Positions 1 to 8,871 of a DNA stretch of 64,000 nt are shown in pieces. The DNA comes from Myxococcales bacterium (GTDB lineage: Bacteria; Myxococcota_A; Bradymonadia; UBA7976; UBA1532), in assembly GCA_020633435.1 (NCBI GenBank), contig JACKDP010000005.1, positions 434,001-498,000 on the forward strand. The letters are read 5' to 3'. The translations under genes were made by a program, and so were the position numbers. Every line of letters starts with the position of its first letter. Within the stretch, counting starts at the first letter, position 1. The notes beneath the pieces were generated by a model that saw only the letters and a list, made by a program, of their open reading frames with translations, made no database searches and was not told the DNA's origin.

Positions 1-965
1 GGCAGGGCCTCGCCATCGGGCGCCGGGGCGGGCGGGCCGATGGGCCGCCAGCCGCGGGGCGGCCGACCGCCCGGCTGGGCCGGACGCCGCAGGGCCTGCT
101 CCCAGCGGATGAGGCGCAAGAGGGCGCGGCGCCAGCCATCGACCTCCGCGGGGAGGCCCTGCAGGCAGCGCAGGGCCGCCCGGGCCAGCTCGCCCACGTC
201 GAGGGGCCAGGGGGCGCAGAGCTCATGCTGGGCCGCGTCGACCACCGAGGCCAGCAGGCCGTCATCCGTCCGCCGCAGGACCAGGCGCCGCCCGCCCCGC
301 GGATCGAGGGCGACGGACTGGACGCCGGGGGGCCAGTCGCGCGTCTGCAGGAGGGCGTCGACGGCCTCCACGAGGGCCTGCCCGACGGTCTGGGCGTCGG
401 TGTCCTCCACGTCGACGCGCTGGGGTCCCAGGCTCACCACCAGCCGGCCGCCCGCGGAGAGCTCCAGGCGCACCGGGCGGCTGGCCGGGCGGCCGCTGCC
501 CGCCGGCGCACCGGCGCGCGGGGCCGCCTCGGGCAGCTCGGGGGGCAGGTCGGCCAGGGCCGCCGCGGCCTGGGCCAGGGACCCGGCGAGGGGCGCGTCC
601 GGGCCGGACGCCGTGGAGAGGGAGGCCCGGCTGGCCTCGGCGACGGAGCGGATGAGGGCCTGGGCCGAGACGGGGTGGTCGTGCAGGAGCACGAGGCCGT
701 CGGCCGTCGTGAGCCGGGCGATCAGGCGGTCGCCCCGGGCGTCCAGGCAGAGGGCCGACCCGCCCGCCAGGGTGATGGTCACGCGGTCGCGGGCCCCGGA
801 GGCGAGGGCCAGCAGGGCGCGGCACGCCTGCAGCAGCGTGGGCCAGACGGGCTCCGTGGGCAGGTGCTCGGCCAGGCTCTCCTCGCCGAGGCGCAGCCGC
901 AGCCGCCCGACCGGCGGTCCCGCCTCGCCCGCCTCCAGGCCCACGCTCACCAGCAGCTCTTCCAT
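1..965 (-). CDS. Hypothetical protein, partial (runs off left edge)
   Basis: An uninterrupted minus-strand reading frame starts at ATG 965-963 and is still open at base 1, so at least 321 residues are present and the C-terminus is missing. Third codon positions are almost all G or C, as expected of real genes here, and the competing plus-strand frames do not show this. The product begins MEELLVSVGLEAGEAG and is rich in Ala, Leu, Arg and Pro. I see no signal peptide or membrane segment and recognise no family. It could be a two-domain protein, because similar-looking beta-rich stretches (VTITLAGGSALCLDARG, about residue 65, and VRLELSAGGRLVVSLG, about 165) flank an Ala/Pro linker. It is divergent from the gene at 1202. 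Confidence 0.6.
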   Translation of the reverse strand, partial: MEELLVSVGLEAGEAGPPVGRLRLRLGEESLAEHLPTEPVWPTLLQACRALLALASGARDRVTITLAGGSALCLDARGDRLIARLTTADGLVLLHDHPVSAQALIRSVAEASRASLSTASGPDAPLAGSLAQAAAALADLPPELPEAAPRAGAPAGSGRPASRPVRLELSAGGRLVVSLGPQRVDVEDTDAQTVGQALVEAVDALLQTRDWPPGVQSVALDPRGGRRLVLRRTDDGLLASVVDAAQHELCAPWPLDVGELARAALRCLQGLPAEVDGWRRALLRLIRWEQALRRPAQPGGRPPRGWRPIGPPAPAPDGEAL

Positions 966-1132
966 GCCTCCATGATCCCATGCCCGGAAGGCGCCGACAA
1001 CGCCGAGGCGCGAGGCGCCCGCGGTCCGCCTCGGGGGGGCCCGGGCAAACGGGATTGATTTCAGCAGGTTGGGGCCACGCTGGCGCCGCGGCGGCCCGGG
1101 CGGACGCCCGCCGGAATCGTGCAGGCGGGCGG

Positions 1133-1161
1133 TTGTGCTCCCGCGAGGGCTCCCCTAGGAT
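1133..1161 (+). promoter_or_regulatory. Weak candidate promoter upstream of the HARE-HTH gene
   Basis: TTGTGC (1133-1138) and TAGGAT (1156-1161) are separated by 17 bp, 40 bp before the ATG at 1202. On its own this is weak, but the TAGGNT -10 form recurs at 26455 and 26700. Confidence 0.3.
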
Positions 1162-1201
1162 GCGCACGCGAAATCGACAACCCCCCGTGGTGGAGGCGAG
1201 C

Positions 1202-3009
1202 ATGCTGGACGTGGCCCTTCAGGTCCTGGCGAAGGCCGGGCGTTCCCTGAGCGCGCGCAAGATTCTGGAGCTTGGGGAGCAGGAGGGTCTCTTCGATCCG
1301 GTGCCGTCGGCCACCGCCCTGCGGGAGGCCCTGGGCGCGGCCGCCGCCGAGGGTGGCCTGCGCGAGGTGCGGCGTGGGGTGTTCGATCGCCCCGAGCCCG
1401 CCGCCGAGCCCGCCCCGCCCCCGGAGCCCCCGGCCCGGGCGGCCCGCGAGGCCCGCGAGGAGCGGGACGACGACGGCGATGATCGCCGCCGCCGCCGCCG
1501 CCGCCCGAAGGCCAAGGAGCTGCTGGGCGACGAGCCCGTGGCCGCCCTGAGCGTCGAGGACGCGGTGGCCGAGGCCGAGTCCTCCGCCGACACGTCCAGC
1601 CTGCGCCGCAAGCTCTGGGACAAGATGCGCGACGGCGCCGCCGCGGCCGTGGGCGACACCCTGCCCGAGGTCGAGGCGCCTGCGCCCGCGCCGGCCGGCG
1701 GCGATCGGCTGTCGCGCCTGAAGGCCCGCATGAAGGCGGCCGCCACCGCCGAGGCCCGCGACCGCCCCGAGCCGGCCGCGCCGGTGGTGCTCGCGCTGCT
1801 GACGCCCGCCGCCCGCGTCGTCTCGGGGGATCCCGAGGCCGATCTGCAGGCGCGCCTCAAGTCGCGGCGGGCCCTCAACCCGGCCCGGCCCATCGGCCCG
1901 CCCACCCCGGAGCCCGCCGCGAAGCCGGCTGCCCCTGAAGGCGGCCCCGCCGCCGCCAGCCGGCCGCGCCGAAGGCGGCCCGCCGCCGCCGGCCGCGCCG
2001 AAGGCGGCCCCCGCCGCCAGGTGGAGGCCGCGCCCGCCGCTGCCCCCGAGGCGGCCGAGGAGCCCCGCGCGCCGCGCCGCACCCGCACCCCGCGGCGGGA
2101 GCGCGAGGCGGAGCGCCGCGAGGCTCGCGCCGAGAGCGTGGCCGCCGAGGCGCGCCGGCGGTCGAGGCGCCGCCCGCCGCGCCGCCGCCGGCCGCGCCGA
2201 AGGCGGCCCCGCCGCAGCCGGCCGCGCCGAAGGTCGAGGCGCCGAAGGTCGAGGCGCCCCGCGCCGAGGCCCCCCGCGCCGAGGCCCCGAAGGCCGAGGC
2301 GACCGTCTCGCTGGCCCGCCGCATCCGCGACGTGCTGGCCGACGAGGATCGCCCGTCCGGCGCCCGCCGCCTGGCCGAGCGCCTGGGCGAGGAGCCCGCC
2401 GCCATCCGCGCCGCCGTGGTGGGGGAGAACGCCCGCCGCGTCGCCGACGGCCTGCGCCCGGTGTTCCTGACGCACCACGACGGCACCCTCGGCCTCACCG
2501 AGTGGGGCCTGAGCGACCGCTACCTGGAGCTGGAAGACATCATCCAGGACGCCCTCGTCGAGCAGCAGAGCCTCGCCCGCCGCGCCGTCGTCGAGCGCAT
2601 CGCCGACCTGTCCGATGGCGGCTTCGAGCAGATCATCAGCCTCCTCCTGGAGCGGATGGGCCACGAGGCCGTGCGCGTCGTGCACCGGGGCGCTGGCGTC
2701 GTGGCCATGCTCACCCGCCGCGACGACGAGACGGTGGCCGTCGTGGCGCGCCGCGGCCGCGCCGTGGTGGGCGCCGACACGGTGGAGGCCCTGGAGGGCA
2801 ACCTGCCGCGCTTCGACGCCGCCCTCGGCATCCTGCTGACGGTGGGCCGCTTCGACGACAAGGCCCGCGCCGCCGCGCGCAAGGGCGGGGTGCGGCTGGT
2901 GGACGGCCAGGGCCTCGGCCGCCTGCTCTACACCCACGGCGTCGGGTTCGCCCGGCACCAGCCCATCGTCCGCTACGTCGACGCGGCCCTGTTCGCGAGC
3001 CTCGGCTGA
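1202..3009 (+). CDS. HARE-HTH and Mrr-like (restriction-endonuclease fold) protein, apparent frameshift
   Basis: Translation starts at ATG 1202, preceded by GGAGG at 1192-1196. Residues 1-62 (MLDVALQVLAKAGRSLSARK onwards) resemble a HARE-HTH winged-helix domain. A long Ala/Pro/Arg linker follows, then a C-terminal domain from about 2590 to 3009 (FEQIISLLLERMG ... LEGNL ... GILLTVGRF ... LVDGQGLGRLL) with the layout of the Mrr_cat restriction-endonuclease fold. The N- and C-terminal halves lie in different frames. Codon GC3 bias indicates a one-base shift near 2150-2162 inside the GC-rich linker, and the 1940-2040 repeat tract may hold more indels. The usual Mrr catalytic residues (an Asp, then Gln/Glu-x-Lys) are not visible: the equivalent segments read GAGVVAM and VVARRG. 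Inference: a DNA-binding, possibly non-catalytic nuclease-fold protein. The gene downstream starts one base after its stop. Confidence 0.6.
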
Positions 3010-3010
3010 G

Positions 3011-5080
3011 GTGTGGCGCCGGCTCCTGGGCCGCAAGCTGCTGCTGGTGGCGGGCCTCGCCGCCGGCGGCGCCTTCGTGGCCCGGCTCCAGGCCGGCCCC
3101 GCCCTCGACGCCGCCGCGCCCTTCGCTGATCTGCTGACCCGCCGCCTGGGCGTGCCCGTCGAGGCCGCCCGGGTGGTGGACGCCACGGCCCCGGCGCCCT
3201 CCGGCCTGCTGGGCCGCCCCGTCGAGATCTGGTTCACCGCGCCCGCCGGCCCCCTGCACGATCTGCATGTGGCCACCGGTCGGGCGACGGCGGGGGGGGC
3301 CCCCCTCGAGCTCTCGACGGCCGTGGCCATCACGCCCACCCCGGGGGGGGACGAGCGCTTGCTCGACGCCGCGCCCGGCCGCGCCCTCGTCGCCGTCGCC
3401 CAGGGGGCGGCCGTCGTCGCGCTCAGCCTGCGGGATCGCGCCGGAGGCCGCCTGGATCTGCAGCTGGCCGCGCCCGCCGCCGCGGCCACGGGGCAGGTGA
3501 CCGGCGCTGGCTTCACGGCCACGGTAGATGGCCAGACGGTGAGGGTCGGGCCCGCCGGCGCCGAGCCCGCCGAGGCCGGCGTCGTCATCGCGATCCCGCC
3601 CCCGGCGGTGCCGGATCACGCGGCCACCGCCCCCGTCATCGACGCGCCGTTCCCGCCCGCGGCGCCGGCGAGCCTGGGCCTGCCGCCCAGCCCCGACGTC
3701 GCCCCGTGGCGGCCGGCCGGCCAGGGGCTCTGGCAGGCAGAAGTGGCCGGAAACATTCAGCTCTTCGCCATCGACAGCCGCCACTGGCGGCTCGGACTCG
3801 CGGCGGGCGTGCAGGCCCCGCCGACGGGGACGGGGCTGGGCGGCCGGGGCCAGGACGCCCCGGGCGCGGCGGCCTGGCTCGACGCGCCCAGCGGCCTCGC
3901 GGGCCTCACCGAGGCGGGCCGGGCCCTCCGGCCGACGACCCGCCTGGCCGCGTCCATCTTGATGGAGGCCGGGCGCACCCGGCTCGGGGCCTGGGATCGG
4001 GATGAGCCGGCCCATGGGGATCTGGTGCAGGTCGCCACCCCCCTGGTGCTGGACGGGGAGGTGCTGACGCGCCGGGTATCCCTGGGCCCCGACGACGCCC
4101 GGCCCCTGCCGCGCTCGGCCCTCGGCGCCACGGTGGACGGGGTGCTCGTCTTCGCCTGGTCCGCGGCGGCCACGGCCACGGCCCTGGGCGACGCCCTGCG
4201 AGCCGTGGGCGTGCAGTACGCGCTGCCGGCGGGCCTCGGCCCCGAGGCGCGCGGCCTGGCCATCATGGGCCCCGCCGGCCTGGCGCCGGCCCTCCCGGCC
4301 ATGGCCCCCGCGGCCGCCTGGCAGGCCCCGCGGGCCCAGACGGCGCTCTTCCTGGCGCCCCGTCGCGACTTCGCCGCCGAGCTGGATGGCCGGTGGCGGC
4401 CCCTGCCCGGCGTGCGCGGCGCCGCCCATGTGCGGCCGGATGGCGTGCGCGTCGTCGTGCTGGAGGCCGACGCCGTGCGCCTGGCCCTGCGCCCCGGCGC
4501 GGCCGAGCCCTGGAGCGGGGAGGGGACGCCCCCGGCGCTGCCCCCGGCCGAGGCCCCGCTGGCCCTGAGCACCGGCGTGCGCAGCGCCCGCGCCCCCTAC
4601 GGGCTCGTCGTCGGCGAGCGGCGCTGGCGGGCGCCGCGGCCCGACGCCATGACGCTCGCCCTCGACGCCGACGGCCGGCCGCACCTGGGTCGGCTGGGCC
4701 GCGGCCTGGACGCCGGGCGCGCGTGGTCGGCCCTCGTGCAGGGCCCGGCGCTCCTGGAGGCGGGCCAGCGAGCCGTCGACGCCGTCCTCCCCGACGAGCT
4801 GCCCGCGGTGGCGCTGGGCCGGCGCGCCGATGGCAACCTGCTGCTGGCGGTGGCCCCGACGGGGGACGTCGAGGCCCTGGTCGCGGCCCTGGAGGCCGAG
4901 CAGGCCGTCGACGCGCTGCGCCTCGCCGACCGTGGCACGGCCGACGGCGGCCGCCTGCGGACGGGCACCCGCGACGCCCTCTCCGGCGCGACGCTGCCCG
5001 CGGCCCCGGTGGCCACCGAGCTGCTCGTCGAGGCCGCCGATCCCCCGCCCTCGGTGGAGCTGGTGCCCGCGATCCGGTAG
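3011..5080 (+). CDS. Secreted/anchored hypothetical, phosphodiester-glycosidase-like region
   Basis: A GTG start follows the stop of the upstream gene by one base, which suggests co-transcription. The 689-residue product has an N-terminal hydrophobic segment (LLLVAGLAAGGAFVARL) that could be a signal peptide or membrane anchor, then a long Ala/Pro-rich exported part. Around residues 235-430 the order VATPLVLDGEVL, RSALGATVDGVLVFAW and ALRAVGVQYALPAG recalls phosphodiester glycosidase (NAGPA-like) domains, where a 'display name' segment, an RTALG motif and a LGAxxALNLDGGGS motif occur. The usual DGGGS is not conserved here. I would call it a remote or degenerate relative at most. Nothing else in the sequence indicates a function. 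Confidence 0.65.
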   Translation: MWRRLLGRKLLLVAGLAAGGAFVARLQAGPALDAAAPFADLLTRRLGVPVEAARVVDATAPAPSGLLGRPVEIWFTAPAGPLHDLHVATGRATAGGAPLELSTAVAITPTPGGDERLLDAAPGRALVAVAQGAAVVALSLRDRAGGRLDLQLAAPAAAATGQVTGAGFTATVDGQTVRVGPAGAEPAEAGVVIAIPPPAVPDHAATAPVIDAPFPPAAPASLGLPPSPDVAPWRPAGQGLWQAEVAGNIQLFAIDSRHWRLGLAAGVQAPPTGTGLGGRGQDAPGAAAWLDAPSGLAGLTEAGRALRPTTRLAASILMEAGRTRLGAWDRDEPAHGDLVQVATPLVLDGEVLTRRVSLGPDDARPLPRSALGATVDGVLVFAWSAAATATALGDALRAVGVQYALPAGLGPEARGLAIMGPAGLAPALPAMAPAAAWQAPRAQTALFLAPRRDFAAELDGRWRPLPGVRGAAHVRPDGVRVVVLEADAVRLALRPGAAEPWSGEGTPPALPPAEAPLALSTGVRSARAPYGLVVGERRWRAPRPDAMTLALDADGRPHLGRLGRGLDAGRAWSALVQGPALLEAGQRAVDAVLPDELPAVALGRRADGNLLLAVAPTGDVEALVAALEAEQAVDALRLADRGTADGGRLRTGTRDALSGATLPAAPVATELLVEAADPPPSVELVPAIR

Positions 5081-5112
5081 CCAGCCCCGCGCCGTTGTGG
5101 CACGTTCGCCCC

Positions 5113-6003
5113 ATGAGCCTGCACAGCATGACCGGGTTCGGGCGGGCCTCGACGATGATCGACGGGGCGCCTCACACCATCGAGATCAAGGCGGTCAACC
5201 ACCGCTACCTGGACGTGAAGATCCGGCTGCCCCGCGCGCTGGCCCCGCTGGAGGTCGAGGTGGGGCGCCGGGTGCGCGCCGCCCTGGGCCGGGGCCGCAT
5301 CGAGGTCAACATCAGCGGCGGGGGCGGGGAGGCGGGCTTCGCCAACGACGTCGCCGTGGATCTGGGCCTGGCTCGGCGCCTGGTCGCCGCGGTGCAGCAG
5401 CTCGGCGCCGAGCTGGATCTGCGGGGCGAGCCCGACGTGGCCTGGGTCGCCCAGTGGCCCGGCGTGCTGCAGCCCGTCGTCCGCGACGCCGATCCCGGCG
5501 AGCTGGCCCCCGATCTGCTGGCCGCGATGGACGACGCCCTGCGGGGCCTCACCACCATGCGCGCCCATGAGGGGGCTGCCCTCGCCGCCGAGATCGGCGG
5601 CATGCTCGACGCCATCGAGGCCGATCGTCAGGTGCTCGTCGCGGCGGCCCCCGAGCAGGACCGCGCCTACCAGCAGCGCCTGCGCAGCCGCCTGGACGAG
5701 TTCCTCGCCGAGAGCGGCGCGACGCTCGATCCCGGGCGCCTGCTGCACGAGGTGGCGCTCTTCGCCGATCGCACCGACGTGTCGGAGGAGCTGGCCCGCC
5801 TGCAGATGCACCTGGATCAGGCCCGCGGCCTGCTCACGGCCACCGATCCCGTGGGGCGGCGGCTCGACTTCCTGTGCCAGGAGATGTTCCGCGAGGCCAA
5901 CACCCTGGGCAGCAAGGTCCAGAGCGCGCACCTCACCAGCCAGGTGGTGGAGCTGAAGTCCCGCCTGGAGCAGCTGCGGGAGCAGGTTCAGAATGTGGAA
6001 TGA
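5113..6003 (+). CDS. yicC: YicC family endoribonuclease
   Basis: The 296-residue product begins MSLHSMTGFGRAS, the family-typical N-terminus, and contains VNHRYLDVKIRLPRAL (about 33-48) and the family-typical C-terminus DFLCQEMFREANTLGSK. Its length matches the roughly 290 residues usual for YicC/YloC proteins, which include broadly conserved stress-linked endoribonucleases in E. coli and Bacillus. It sits 19 bases before gmk and upstream of relA/spoT. The yicC-gmk neighbourhood is common in bacteria and supports the call. The start at ATG 5113 is the first Met that gives the conserved N-terminus. Family assignment is firm; the RNase activity is taken from studied homologues. Confidence 0.93.
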   Translation: MSLHSMTGFGRASTMIDGAPHTIEIKAVNHRYLDVKIRLPRALAPLEVEVGRRVRAALGRGRIEVNISGGGGEAGFANDVAVDLGLARRLVAAVQQLGAELDLRGEPDVAWVAQWPGVLQPVVRDADPGELAPDLLAAMDDALRGLTTMRAHEGAALAAEIGGMLDAIEADRQVLVAAAPEQDRAYQQRLRSRLDEFLAESGATLDPGRLLHEVALFADRTDVSEELARLQMHLDQARGLLTATDPVGRRLDFLCQEMFREANTLGSKVQSAHLTSQVVELKSRLEQLREQVQNVE

Positions 6004-6021
6004 AGTCGGAGGGTTGCGGCC

Positions 6022-6630
6022 TTGGTTCTGCTGATTCTGGCCGCCTGCAGCGGCACGGGCAAGAGCACCCTGGGGCGGCACCTGCGGGCCATGCACCCGA
6101 AGCTGCGCCTCTCCGTCAGCCACACCACCCGCGCCCCGCGCCCGGGGGAGGCGGAGGGCGTCGACTACCACTTCGTGGATCGGGCCGCCTTCGAGGCGGA
6201 CATCGAGCGGGGGCGGTTCGTGGAGTGGGCCGAGTACGCCGGCAACCTGTACGGTACCGCCCGCAGCACCCTCGAGGCGGCGGCGGCGGCGGGCCATGAC
6301 CTGCTCTTCGACGTCGAGGTCGTCGGCGCGGCCAACCTCAAGCGCGCCTGCCCCGAGGCGGTGTCGTGCTTCCTGCTGCCGCCGACGTGGGCCGAGGTGG
6401 AGCGCCGGCTGCGGGCCCGCGGCACCGAGACGGAGGCCACGCTGGCCCGGCGCCTCGCCACGGGCCGGCGCGAGCTGGCCGAGGCGCACACCTTCGACTA
6501 CCTGGTGATCAACGACGTGCTCGCCGACGCGGTGGCCGATCTGGACGCCGTGTACCGCGCGGCCGGCCAGCGCACGCCCGAGCGCCTGCCCCTGCTCGAC
6601 GCCCTCCGGCAGGCGGCGGGGCCGGCATGA
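6022..6630 (+). CDS. gmk: Guanylate kinase
   Basis: Guanylate kinase phosphorylates GMP to GDP with ATP, in nucleotide synthesis and (p)ppGpp metabolism. The 202-residue product has a P-loop (CSGTGKSTL, residues 9-17), the GMP-binding region SVSHTTRAPRPGEAEGVDYHF and EYAGNLYGT, and DLLFDVEVVGAANLK with its conserved Asp. The P-loop begins AACSGTGKS rather than the usual GPSGAGKS, a mild variation. The start is TTG at 6022, because the frame is closed by the upstream TGA at 6001 and CGGAGG at 6007-6012 is correctly spaced. It lies between yicC and relA/spoT, a classical arrangement (gmk-rpoZ-spoT), but no rpoZ (omega) gene is seen between them. Confidence 0.93.
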   Translation: MVLLILAACSGTGKSTLGRHLRAMHPKLRLSVSHTTRAPRPGEAEGVDYHFVDRAAFEADIERGRFVEWAEYAGNLYGTARSTLEAAAAAGHDLLFDVEVVGAANLKRACPEAVSCFLLPPTWAEVERRLRARGTETEATLARRLATGRRELAEAHTFDYLVINDVLADAVADLDAVYRAAGQRTPERLPLLDALRQAAGPA

Positions 6631-6639
6631 TCGCCGGGC

Positions 6640-6667
6640 ATGACAACCCGGAGGCTTCCGGTATCAT
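6640..6667 (+). promoter_or_regulatory. Candidate sigma-70 promoter for relA/spoT
   Basis: ATGACA (6640-6645) and TATCAT (6662-6667) are separated by 16 bp, each one base from consensus. Transcription would begin near 6674, 30 bases before the ATG at 6704. Confidence 0.5.
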
Positions 6668-6703
6668 CCCCTTGAGGCAACCCACGGTGGAGCCTGTCCC
6701 CGC

Positions 6704-8863
6704 ATGATCCGGCTCGACGACGTCCTGGAAGAGCTGCGCCGCCACCACCCCGAAGCGGACGTGGACATGGTGCGGCGGGCCTATGTGTTCTCGGCCAAGG
6801 CCCACCGCGGCCAGGTGAGACGCAACGGCGAGCCCTACCTCATCCACCCCCTCGAGGTCAGCTACATCGTCAGCAAGCTGCGGCTCGACACCGCCTCGGT
6901 CTGCGCGGGCCTGCTGCACGACACGGTGGAAGACACCGCCGTCACGGTGGAGGAGATCCAGGCCGACTTCGGCGAGGACGTCGCTGCCCTGGTGGCCGCC
7001 CTCACCAAGCTGGAGAAGTTCAACTTCACCAGCGTCGAGGAGGCCCAGGCCGAGAACTTCCGCAAGATGCTCGTGGCCATGTCCCGGGATCTGCGGGTGA
7101 TCCTCGTCAAGCTGGCCGACCGGCTGCACAACATGCGCACCCTGGTGCACATGCCGGAGGACAAGCAGAAGGCCATCTCGAAGGAGACGCTCGACATCTT
7201 CGCGCCGCTGGCGAACCGGCTGGGGATCAACTGGGTCAAGACCGAGCTCGAGGACCTCTGCTTCAAGTACCTCTTCCCCGTCGAGTACAAGCGCCTGGCC
7301 GAGAGCATCCAGAAGACGCGGGCCGAGCGGGAGCAGTACATCGAGCGGGTGATCTCGCTCCTGAAGCGGGAGCTGGGCGGCCATGGCCTCGACGCCGAGG
7401 TCACGGGCCGCCCCAAGCACCTCTGGTCCATCCGCCAGAAGATCCACTCCTCGGGCCGGGACCTCGGCAGCCTCTTCGACATCCTCGCGTTCCGCATCTC
7501 GGTGGACAAGACGTCGGAGTGCTACGAGGCGCTCGGCCTGGTGCACAGCATCTGGCGCCCGGTGCCCGGCCGCTTCAAGGACTACGTGGCGCTGCCCAAG
7601 GGCAACGGCTACCAGTCCCTGCACACGGCGGTCATGGGGCCGGAGGGGGAGCGCGTCGAGATCCAGATCCGCACCCGCGAGATGCACCGCATCGCCGAGC
7701 TGGGCGTGGCCGCGCACTGGTCCTACAAGGAGGGCAAGTACGGCCTGGGCACCCAGGACACCGACGAGCGCTTCCGCTGGCTGCGCCAGCTCCTCGAGTG
7801 GCAGCGCGATCTCAAGGATCCCAGCGAGTTCATGGAGACGGTGAAGGTCGACCTCTTCGACGACGAGGTCTTCGTCTTCACCCCCACCAGCGAGGTGCAG
7901 TTCTTCCCGGTGGGCTCGACGCCCCTCGACTTCGCCTACCGCATCCACACCACGCTGGGCCATGAGTGCACGGGCGCCATCATCAACGGCACCATCCAGC
8001 CGCTGAAGTACGCCCTGCAGAACGGCGACGTGGTCGAGATCCTGCGGACGGCGGGCTCGAAGCCGAAGCCCGACTGGATCAAGGTCGTCCGCACGGGCCG
8101 CGCCGCCACCAAGATCCGCCACTTCCTGCGCCAGGAGGCCAACGCCCGGGCGGAGCAGATCGGCATCGAGCTGCTGGAGCGCGAGCTGCGCCGCTACGGC
8201 GTGAGCCTCACGCGCACCCGCCGCGGCGGGAAGCTGGAGGAGGTGGCCGGGCAGCTTCGGCAGCGCTCCGAGAAGGAGCTGCTGATGGATCTGGGCTACG
8301 CCAAGATCCGCCCCAACCAGGTGCTCCCCCTCATCGTGCCCGCCGACAAGCTCAGCGCCGGCCCCAAGCCCGAGAAGGAAGAGAACCCGCTCCAGCGGCT
8401 CGTCAAGAAGGTCATCCCCACCAAGGGCGGCCTCATCGTGGACGGCATCGACGGCGTGGCCACCCACTTCCCCAAGTGCTGCTCCCCGGTGAACGGCGAC
8501 GCCATCGTCGGCTTCGTCACCGTCGGCCGCGGCGTCTCGGTGCACCGCAAGGACTGCCCGCGCACCCTCGACTACGACCCGGACCGCCGCGTGGGCGTGC
8601 GCTGGGACACGGAGTCGCGGCAGGTCACCCCGGTGCAGATCCGGGTGCACAGCACCGACGCCCCGGGCCTGCTGGCCAGCATGAGCCAGTCGTTCCACAG
8701 CGCCGGCGTGAACATCACCGCCGTGGACTGCAAGACCACCCCCGACAAGCGGGCCATCAACAACTTCACGGTGATGGTCAGCGACGTGGAGCAGCTCCGC
8801 CGCGTGATGGGCCAGATCGAGCGCATCGAGGGCGTCACCTCCGTCGAGCGCCTGGCGAGCTAG
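6704..8863 (+). CDS. relA/spoT: Bifunctional (p)ppGpp synthetase/hydrolase (RelA/SpoT, long RSH)
   Basis: This 719-residue long RSH enzyme makes and degrades the stringent-response alarmone (p)ppGpp. The HD hydrolase domain is intact: GLLHDTVEDT carries the HDxxED motif (about residues 72-77), with KLADRLHNMRTL further on. The synthetase domain has DILAFRISVD and RFKDYVALPKGNGYQSLHT. It is followed by a TGS domain (VFVFTPTSEVQFFPVGSTPL), a zinc-finger-like stretch (FPKCCSPVNGD) and a C-terminal ACT domain (QIRVHSTDAPGLLASMSQSF). Both catalytic halves look functional, so it is probably the main Rel/SpoT-type enzyme. It follows yicC-gmk on the same strand but has its own candidate promoter. It ends 8 bases from the convergent amidohydrolase gene. 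Confidence 0.96.
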   Translation: MIRLDDVLEELRRHHPEADVDMVRRAYVFSAKAHRGQVRRNGEPYLIHPLEVSYIVSKLRLDTASVCAGLLHDTVEDTAVTVEEIQADFGEDVAALVAALTKLEKFNFTSVEEAQAENFRKMLVAMSRDLRVILVKLADRLHNMRTLVHMPEDKQKAISKETLDIFAPLANRLGINWVKTELEDLCFKYLFPVEYKRLAESIQKTRAEREQYIERVISLLKRELGGHGLDAEVTGRPKHLWSIRQKIHSSGRDLGSLFDILAFRISVDKTSECYEALGLVHSIWRPVPGRFKDYVALPKGNGYQSLHTAVMGPEGERVEIQIRTREMHRIAELGVAAHWSYKEGKYGLGTQDTDERFRWLRQLLEWQRDLKDPSEFMETVKVDLFDDEVFVFTPTSEVQFFPVGSTPLDFAYRIHTTLGHECTGAIINGTIQPLKYALQNGDVVEILRTAGSKPKPDWIKVVRTGRAATKIRHFLRQEANARAEQIGIELLERELRRYGVSLTRTRRGGKLEEVAGQLRQRSEKELLMDLGYAKIRPNQVLPLIVPADKLSAGPKPEKEENPLQRLVKKVIPTKGGLIVDGIDGVATHFPKCCSPVNGDAIVGFVTVGRGVSVHRKDCPRTLDYDPDRRVGVRWDTESRQVTPVQIRVHSTDAPGLLASMSQSFHSAGVNITAVDCKTTPDKRAINNFTVMVSDVEQLRRVMGQIERIEGVTSVERLAS

Positions 8864-8871
8864 CAACGGCC

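Noticed and set aside
225..1058. Plus-strand frames opposite the left-edge gene
   Set aside because: Third-position bias and residue composition favour the minus-strand frame that begins at 965.
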